Part shown: positions 1 to 3,863 of the stretch, in pieces | How positions within the stretch are numbered: position 1 is the stretch's first letter | Layout of the letters: each line of letters opens with the position of its first letter | Origin: an uncultured Clostridium sp. | GTDB lineage: Bacteria > Bacillota > Clostridia > UBA1212 > UBA1255 | Reading direction: 5' to 3' | Assembly: GCA_900555605.1 (NCBI GenBank) | Contig: USLW01000152.1 | Span: forward strand, 1-5,768 | DNA: 5,768 nt | Program-made: the position numbers and the translations under genes | The notes under the pieces: generated by a model | The model's input: only the letters and a program-made list of their open reading frames with translations | What the model was told of the DNA's origin: nothing | Databases searched by the model: none

Positions 1-533
1 CCGCCGGTACGGCTGACCGCATAAACCAATAGGGTCGTAAGAACCGCGCCGGCAAACGCGCACATCCCGACTCCGGTAAAATATCCGGCAAGCCCGGAAG
101 CAGCGCCGCCGCCGAACGCAATGGCAAGCGCAGCCGCAAAAGAAGCGCCGGAAGAGATTCCGAGAATATACGGATCTGCCATGGGATTCCGGAACAAGCC
201 TTGATACACGCCGCCGCAAAGCGACAATCCGGCGCCGGAAAAAACTGCCAGCAGCGCCCGGGGCAGCCGCATTTTCCAGACGATCACCGCGGCCGGCCCG
301 GAAATATCAGACATATCGATGTACTTTCCGATAAAAGGAAGATGGGAACCAATAATCCGAAACACATCTCCTACACGGATCTTCGCCACACCGATGGTGA
401 TCGAACCGGCGCACAGGAAAACCAATACGGCAGGCAAAATCAGCATCGCCGCCGGATATCCTCCCCTGTATATGCCCCGTCCGCCGTCAGCCTTAGCGGC
501 AGGTATTTTCCTCAAATGCGGTCCGCGCATCAT
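1..533 (-). CDS. FecCD/BtuC-type ABC transporter permease, N-terminal 177 residues (cut by left edge)
   Basis: Integral membrane subunit of a class II metal-chelate importer (siderophore, heme or cobalamin); it forms the channel that receives substrate from the binding protein encoded just upstream. Translating the minus strand from 533 gives an open frame to the window edge. A cytoplasmic basic N-terminus is followed by a hydrophobic first membrane segment at about residues 28-50. Then comes the family's conserved stretch at about 85-130, with the R-L-P-R motif (residues 89-92), a glycine-rich helix, and the FRNPMADPYILGISSGA signature (114-130). A further hydrophobic segment lies at about 152-174. 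Family members are usually about 330-350 residues, so roughly the C-terminal half is missing. The start at 533 is chosen because its ATG overlaps the TGA of the binding-protein gene (ATGA), implying translational coupling; a second ATG follows at 530. A GGAG lies 13 bases or so upstream. Family is sure; substrate cannot be told. Confidence 0.93.
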   Translation of the reverse strand, partial: MMRGPHLRKIPAAKADGGRGIYRGGYPAAMLILPAVLVFLCAGSITIGVAKIRVGDVFRIIGSHLPFIGKYIDMSDISGPAAVIVWKMRLPRALLAVFSGAGLSLCGGVYQGLFRNPMADPYILGISSGASFAAALAIAFGGGAASGLAGYFTGVGMCAFAGAVLTTLLVYAVSRTG

Positions 534-1552
534 TGCGCGTTCCGATCTCCATGTAAAATATCAGCCAGCACGGCAAGGCCCTCTGCAAGCCGCGGTCCCT
601 GGCGGTCCAAGGGATCTGTGTTGATTTCAAAAACGCGGCCCTCTTTCACCGCCGTTAATTCTTTGTATCCTTCCGCGGAACAGAAGCCTTCTTTTGTGTT
701 ATATAAATTCGAACAAATAATGATATACGGATCCGCTTCAATCAGCGCCTCTTTACTGAAATACCAGCCCTCTGAATTCTTGGCAATATTGTCGCCGCCG
801 GCCATCTCCAGCATTTTACCGATAAAAGTATCGCCTGTCGCCGTATAATCGCCGTATTCACCGTATCCCACTACATAATATACGGAAACCTTTTCCGCCT
901 CTGCGGCTTGATCGGCAACTGCGGCTACCTGCTCCCGCATTCCGCGTACAACGGCTTCCGCCTGCTCCGATGCATTCAGAATCCGGCCCACAAGTGCAAT
1001 GGTATCATATACGCCGTCAAAGGAAGCCTGATCATTGATGACAACCACCGGCAGTCCAAAATTTTTCATACTTTCCACGGAATCCGGCATAACCGTACCG
1101 GACACCAATACAATATCCGGCTCTAATGCAACGATGGCTTCTACATTCGGCTGCGACAATTCTCCGATCGATGCCACACCCGCTACCTCTTCCGGATAGT
1201 TATCATAATCCGTCCTGCCCGCCATCAAGCTGCCTTTTCCCAGCGCATATACGATCTCCGTCAAATTCGGGCCGACAGTAACGATTTTCTGGGGCTGCTG
1301 TTTGACAACCACCGTGTTGCCGGCCGTGTCCTGAAACGTATACGGATACGTGGTCTGTGCAGAAGGTCCTTCTGTCGCCGGAATTTGATTGGTTCCCGGC
1401 GCAGGGGTTGCCGCACTGTCCGGCTTGTCCGCACAACCGCAGAAACAGAGCACGGCGGCAGCAAAAATCAGCAGAAAGGCTATGCCTTTACAAATCTGTC
1501 TCTGATGACAGTTATGTACTGCAGTACCTTTTGTTTTTCTTGCATACATCAT
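530..1552 (-). CDS. ABC transporter solute-binding lipoprotein, FecB/BtuF type (peripla_BP_2 family)
   Basis: Extracytoplasmic receptor that captures an iron chelate, heme or corrinoid and delivers it to the adjacent permease. The 340-residue product starts with a basic region, a hydrophobic stretch (about 23-37) and a lipidation site at Cys40 in the order F-C-G-C. A low-complexity Ala/Pro/Thr linker (about 41-68) would tether it to the membrane. The binding domain (about 70-335) opens with FQDTAGNTVVV and KIVTVGPNLTEIVYALG, then GRTDYDNYP, and PNVEAIVALEPDIVLVSG, all typical of this family. The GxTDYxxYP segment resembles binding proteins often annotated as cobalamin/siderophore receptors, but it does not fix the ligand. 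The start at 1552 is chosen because GGAGGT lies 10 bases upstream (1562-1567). An in-frame ATG at 1645 lies inside the promoter spacer and is rejected. The stop overlaps the permease start. An ATPase gene is expected beyond the left edge. Confidence 0.92.
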   Translation of the reverse strand: MMYARKTKGTAVHNCHQRQICKGIAFLLIFAAAVLCFCGCADKPDSAATPAPGTNQIPATEGPSAQTTYPYTFQDTAGNTVVVKQQPQKIVTVGPNLTEIVYALGKGSLMAGRTDYDNYPEEVAGVASIGELSQPNVEAIVALEPDIVLVSGTVMPDSVESMKNFGLPVVVINDQASFDGVYDTIALVGRILNASEQAEAVVRGMREQVAAVADQAAEAEKVSVYYVVGYGEYGDYTATGDTFIGKMLEMAGGDNIAKNSEGWYFSKEALIEADPYIIICSNLYNTKEGFCSAEGYKELTAVKEGRVFEINTDPLDRQGPRLAEGLAVLADILHGDRNAQ

Positions 1553-1561
1553 GAATAAAAT

Positions 1562-1567
1562 ACCTCC
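1562..1567 (-). promoter_or_regulatory. Strong ribosome binding site of the solute-binding protein gene
   Basis: The minus strand reads AACGGAGGTA here, a near-perfect Shine-Dalgarno sequence, with 10 bases between GGAGG and the ATG at 1552. It decides the start of the lipoprotein gene against the longer open frame that begins at 1645. Confidence 0.8.
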
Positions 1568-1571
1568 GTTT

Positions 1572-1588
1572 TGCCGGCTCGGCCGGCA
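1572..1588 (-). promoter_or_regulatory. Leader hairpin directly in front of the ribosome binding site
   Basis: Perfect 7-bp inverted repeat TGCCGGC-CGA-GCCGGCA (minus-strand reading) with a three-base loop, ending five bases before GGAGG. It would be transcribed from the promoter at 1629-1658. It is followed by AAAAC rather than a run of T on the minus strand, so it is not an intrinsic terminator for this operon. A role in translation initiation or transcript stability is inference. Confidence 0.5.
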
Positions 1589-1597
1589 GTTTGTTTT

Positions 1598-1614
1598 GGC
1601 GTTCTGCATACGCC
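1598..1614 (-). promoter_or_regulatory. Second, weaker leader hairpin
   Basis: Minus strand GGCGT, seven-base loop, ACGCC: a 5-bp stem lying between the predicted transcription start and the GC-rich hairpin at 1572-1588. It could form by chance; it is recorded because it occupies the same short leader as the stronger hairpin. Confidence 0.3.
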
Positions 1615-1628
1615 CGCATGTCCTGAGT

Positions 1629-1658
1629 ATCTTACTATAGGGCATGATGGATTGACAA
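1629..1658 (-). promoter_or_regulatory. Sigma-A-type promoter of the solute-binding protein/permease operon
   Basis: Minus strand shows TTGTCA (1658-1653, 5 of 6 to TTGACA), an 18-base spacer and TAAGAT (1634-1629, 4 of 6 to TATAAT). Immediately upstream of the -35 lies an A-rich stretch (about 1662-1678) that could act as an UP element. Transcription would begin near 1622, giving a leader of about 70 bases. No Fur- or B12-riboswitch-like consensus was seen. Confidence 0.5.
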
Positions 1659-1739
1659 GTAAAATCTTTTGTTTTTTTGGATAAAATTAAGTATATTGCG
1701 CATATAGCCGATAGGCGTGCCCTTCATGCGCCAATCTGA

Positions 1740-1768
1740 TTGCTTTTCGGATTTTTGAAATATATAAT
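1740..1768 (+). promoter_or_regulatory. Sigma-A-type promoter of the GDPD gene
   Basis: TTGCTT (1740-1745, matching TTG of the -35 consensus), a 17-base spacer, and a perfect TATAAT (1763-1768). Transcription would start near 1775. This means the TTG at 1740, which opens a longer reading frame, is part of the -35 element and not a start codon. Confidence 0.6.
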
Positions 1769-1901
1769 ACCGGCAGATCGGCGCGTTGCCGGCAGCAATC
1801 GGGGAAACGCGGCGGCAATCGAAAGAGACGGAAAGGCGGCGGATAAAATGAGCGGCAGCAGCGCAGACGAATCAGCACACGGCATGATGGCGGATTCAAT
1901 C

Positions 1902-2723
1902 ATGCGTGTAAAATACTATGCACACCGCGGTCTTTATCAGAACACTGCCCCCTATCATGCGCCGGAAAACTCGCTGTACGCGTTCCGGGCTGCCGCTGCA
2001 CGCGGTTACGGAATCGAGCTTGACGTCCGGCTCACCAAAGACTGTCAAGCAGTTGTTTTTCATGATAAATCCCTGGCCCGTATGTGCGGTGTCCCCGGTT
2101 CGGTCCGAGACTATACCTATGAAGCGCTTTCCAAGCTTCGACTGTGCGGCGGCAGCGCGCAGATTCCTCTGCTTTCACAAGTGCTGTCCGAAATAAACGG
2201 AAAGGTTCCGCTGATAATCGAAATCAAGGCGCCGCTTCGTTCTGCAGAAACCTGCTGCCGCATCGCTGAGGTTCTGTGCCCATATGACGGTCCGTTCTGC
2301 ATCGAATCCTTTCACCCCTCCTGTCTGCGCTGGTACCGCAGGCACGATCCTCGTATCCTGCGCGGACTTCTGCTGAAAAAAGGAGGCTTTCTCCGTTTTC
2401 TGCTTTCTGCTCCGGATTTTATATCCTATGATATCCGAAGCAGAAAACGAACCGGCAGAATGCCTTTCTCTTTTCATCTGATCCGTTGGAGCAGCCGTCT
2501 TTTCCGCCGCCCTCTTCGCCGGAGGTCTGTCTGCCCTCCCGATCAGCCTGCCTGCACACATCCAGAGGCGCCGGTATCCGTACCGCACGCAAAGCCTGAA
2601 AAAAAACGGAGCAGCGTGCATAACAAAATACCAGCTGCCGCCTGGACGGTACAAAGCCAAGAAGCCCTTATTCAAAATCAGACTGATTTCGATTTTTATA
2701 TATTTGAAAACTTCCTGCCGTAA
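1902..2723 (+). CDS. Glycerophosphodiester phosphodiesterase (GDPD family) with an unusual C-terminal insertion
   Basis: Hydrolyses glycerophosphodiesters, the deacylation products of phospholipids, to glycerol 3-phosphate and an alcohol. No signal peptide or membrane segment is seen, so it is probably cytoplasmic. The 273-residue product shows the TIM-barrel hallmarks in order: AHRG (H8, R9), PENSL (21-25), ELDVRLTKD (E39, D41, metal ligands), FHD (H54), IPLLSQVL (88-95), PLIIEIK (E107, K109), IESFHP (134-139), DFISYDIR (172-179), AWTV (247-250), and the terminal FDFYIFENFLP. Between DFISYDIR and AWTV there are 68 residues, where I recall about 20-25 in relatives. The excess is a Pro/Arg-rich block (residues 199-238; see findings). 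The start at 1902 sits just before the domain, with GGCGGA seven bases upstream. ATG at 1848 is the main alternative and adds a non-conserved 18-residue extension. The gene is divergent from the importer operon. Whether the enzyme is active with the insertion is unknown. Confidence 0.85.
   Translation: MRVKYYAHRGLYQNTAPYHAPENSLYAFRAAAARGYGIELDVRLTKDCQAVVFHDKSLARMCGVPGSVRDYTYEALSKLRLCGGSAQIPLLSQVLSEINGKVPLIIEIKAPLRSAETCCRIAEVLCPYDGPFCIESFHPSCLRWYRRHDPRILRGLLLKKGGFLRFLLSAPDFISYDIRSRKRTGRMPFSFHLIRWSSRLFRRPLRRRSVCPPDQPACTHPEAPVSVPHAKPEKKRSSVHNKIPAAAWTVQSQEALIQNQTDFDFYIFENFLP
2488..2615 (+). repeat. 8-bp direct repeat bounding an in-frame 120-base block in the GDPD gene
   Basis: GGAGCAGC occurs at 2488-2495 and again at 2608-2615, exactly 120 bases apart and in the same codon phase. 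Removing one copy and the intervening 112 bases leaves the frame intact and joins IRWSS to VHNKIPAAAWTV. That restores a spacing closer to that of GDPD relatives. The block holds a small perfect hairpin (CGGTA-TCCG-TACCG, 2572-2585). An 8-base repeat could arise by chance. Confidence 0.4.
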
Positions 2724-2761
2724 GGCGGGGCTGTTCTTCAGCTAAAATTACGCTGCACGGG

Positions 2762-2790
2762 TTGCGCTGTACAAAAAAAGCAAGTACAAT
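2762..2790 (+). promoter_or_regulatory. Candidate promoter for prmA
   Basis: TTGCGC (2762-2767), a 17-base spacer rich in A, and TACAAT (2785-2790, 5 of 6 to TATAAT). The -35 match is only the TTG. Transcription would begin close to 2797, right at the palindrome at 2800-2830. No clear terminator lies between the GDPD stop and this point, so read-through from GDPD is also possible. Confidence 0.4.
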
Positions 2791-2799
2791 GACAGAATC

Positions 2800-2830
2800 C
2801 GAATTTATTGCTGCGCAGCAAAGCAATTCG
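2800..2830 (+). promoter_or_regulatory. Extended palindrome upstream of prmA (operator or leader hairpin)
   Basis: A perfect 14-bp palindrome, TTGCTGC/GCAGCAA (2808-2821), is framed by CGAATT (2800-2805) and its complement AATTCG (2825-2830), with two and three unpaired bases between. As DNA it resembles a dimeric operator just downstream of the -10. As RNA it would fold into a two-part hairpin about 25 bases before the first ribosome binding site. It is not followed by a T run, so it is not a terminator. Confidence 0.5.
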
Positions 2831-2855
2831 AACGATTGAAGGCGTATAGAAATTT

Positions 2856-2888
2856 CGGAGAATAAAAATGATGCAGGAGCGATATATG
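2856..2888 (+). promoter_or_regulatory. Two tandem ribosome binding sites for prmA
   Basis: CGGAG at 2856-2860 serves ATG 2868 (or 2871), and AGGAG at 2875-2879 serves ATG 2886. Both spacings, seven and six bases, are good, so the sequence alone does not settle which start is used; homology favours 2886. Confidence 0.55.
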
Positions 2889-3809
2889 GACTGGACGGAT
2901 ATCATTATTAAAATCAGTACTAAGGATACGGAGACTGCGGCCGCCGTGGCGCAGCTGGCCGTACCCCGCGGGATTTATATCGAAGATTATTCAGACATAG
3001 AGGAAGAAATCAAACAATTCGGCCCGGTGGAGATCATAGACGAAGCGCTGCTGAAAAAGGATCGGAGCACTGCTTGCATTCATGTCTATATCAGTCCCCA
3101 GGAGAATCCGCAGGAATCCGTGACGTTTTTACAGGAACGGCTGACGGCGGCGGGGATTGCGTATGAAACGGATATGCAGCGCGTTTCAGAGGAAGATTGG
3201 GCAAATAACTGGAAGCAGTATTTTAAGCCCCTGCCAGTGGGACAGAAGCTGATCATCGTTCCAACCTGGCATCAGGAGCCGATCCAGGCGCACGGCCGCG
3301 TACAGCTGACAATCGATCCGGGAATGGCCTTCGGATCCGGACAGCATGAGACCACAAGGCTCTGTCTGGAATTGCTGGAGCAATTTGTACAGCCTTCCAG
3401 CAGTCTGCTGGACGTAGGGACAGGCAGCGGGATTCTGGCAGTGGCGGCGCTGCTTATGGGCGCTGAAAATGCCCTGGGGGTGGATATTGATAAGCTTTCT
3501 GTTAAAATAGCGGAGGAAAATGCCGCGCTGAACGGCGTAGGAGGCAGATTTCGCGCAATCTGCGGAGACCTGGCCAAAAACGTTTCCGGCGTCTATGATA
3601 TTATTACCGCGAATATTGTAGCAGATATTATTCTGCAGCTGCTGCCTGACACGGCCAGATTGCTGAAAAAGGACGGGATTCTGATTCTGTCCGGAATTAT
3701 TGCGGAGCGGGAAGCCGATGTATTCAGCGGCATCTCTCAAGCAGCGCTGCAGGTCCGCGCCGTTGTGCGGGACCGGGGCTGGTGCGCAATCGCGTGCGGG
3801 CCCGTATAA
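2886..3809 (+). CDS. prmA: Ribosomal protein L11 methyltransferase PrmA
   Basis: Uses S-adenosylmethionine to methylate amino groups of ribosomal protein L11 in the cytoplasm. The 307-residue product has the family's usual length and layout. An N-terminal substrate-recognition domain (about 1-95) opens MDWTDIIIK; a conserved linker, EEDWANNWKQYFKP (102-115), follows. The Rossmann methyltransferase domain shows IDPGMAFGSGQHETT (143-157), SAM motif I DVGTGSGILAV (176-186), GVDID (198-202), GDL (227-229), and the N-I-V-A substrate-pocket motif (243-246). The glycine-rich signature has S-G-Q-H-E where many relatives have T-G-T-H-P; I regard this as ordinary variation. Start choice: ATG 2886 fits the usual M-x-W family N-terminus and has AGGAG six bases upstream. 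ATG 2868 has CGGAG seven bases upstream and would add six residues (MMQERY). The gene is convergent with the beta-propeller gene and ends in a hairpin. Confidence 0.95.
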   Translation: MDWTDIIIKISTKDTETAAAVAQLAVPRGIYIEDYSDIEEEIKQFGPVEIIDEALLKKDRSTACIHVYISPQENPQESVTFLQERLTAAGIAYETDMQRVSEEDWANNWKQYFKPLPVGQKLIIVPTWHQEPIQAHGRVQLTIDPGMAFGSGQHETTRLCLELLEQFVQPSSSLLDVGTGSGILAVAALLMGAENALGVDIDKLSVKIAEENAALNGVGGRFRAICGDLAKNVSGVYDIITANIVADIILQLLPDTARLLKKDGILILSGIIAEREADVFSGISQAALQVRAVVRDRGWCAIACGPV

Positions 3810-3830
3810 ATACAGGCCCGCGCTTCCCTT
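3796..3830 (+). terminator. Probable intrinsic terminator of prmA, overlapping its stop codon
   Basis: GCGGGCC (3796-3802) pairs perfectly with GGCCCGC (3815-3821). The loop of 12 bases can extend the stem with GTA/TAC and contains the TAA stop (3807-3809). The following GCTTCCCTT is a poor T tract, so termination strength is uncertain. In the minus direction there is no T run, so it should not serve the convergent gene. Confidence 0.45.
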
Positions 3831-3863
3831 CACCGATCTCTTTTCTCTATGTGCCATATGGCT

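Larger units (their letters stand above)
1553..1901. other. Divergent intergenic region between the importer operon and the GDPD gene
   Basis: No protein gene is supported in these 349 bases. The region holds the minus-strand leader with its hairpins and ribosome binding site (1562-1614), the minus-strand promoter (1629-1658), an imperfect dyad (1695-1735), the plus-strand promoter (1740-1768), and the leader of the GDPD gene (about 1775-1901). That leader contains short GC-rich repeats such as two copies of GCAATCG near 1795 and 1815. Open frames cross it from both sides, but they begin within promoter elements. Confidence 0.6.

Noticed and set aside
1572..1600. Plus-strand intrinsic terminator (GC hairpin followed by GTTTGTTTTGG)
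   Set aside because: There is no plus-strand gene upstream that it could serve, the T tract is interrupted, and the hairpin is better explained as part of the minus-strand leader.
1553..1645. Longer start for the solute-binding protein at ATG 1645
   Set aside because: It lies inside the spacer of the predicted promoter, adds 31 non-conserved residues before the signal peptide, and lacks the excellent ribosome binding site found before 1552.
1553..1740. Cobalamin riboswitch or Fur box ahead of the importer operon
   Set aside because: No GCCACTG-like B12 box was found on the minus strand, the leader of about 70 bases is too short for a full cobalamin riboswitch, and no Fur-type 19-bp dyad was seen.
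1740..1901. TTG 1740 as start of the GDPD protein
   Set aside because: The TTG forms the -35 element of a promoter with a perfect TATAAT at 17-base spacing, so it would not be in the transcript; the family domain begins only at about 1902.
2482..2744. Alternative frame through the GDPD insertion that encodes a hydrophobic stretch (AAVFSAALFAGGLSAL)
   Set aside because: It has no start codon context, it begins just after a TGA, and the GDPD frame resumes conserved family sequence (AWTV, FENFLP) downstream, so a frameshift is not needed.
2724..2760. Terminator for GDPD using GCTG-TTCTT-CAGC
   Set aside because: A four-base-pair stem with TAAAATT after it is too weak to support a call.
3186..3857. 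Long open frame antisense to prmA
   Set aside because: It mirrors a strongly conserved gene on the other strand, shows no recognisable domain and has low-complexity Gln/Asn content typical of shadow frames.
3853..3862. GCCATATGGC palindrome after the propeller stop as its terminator
   Set aside because: Only ten bases with no usable loop and no T run on the minus strand.
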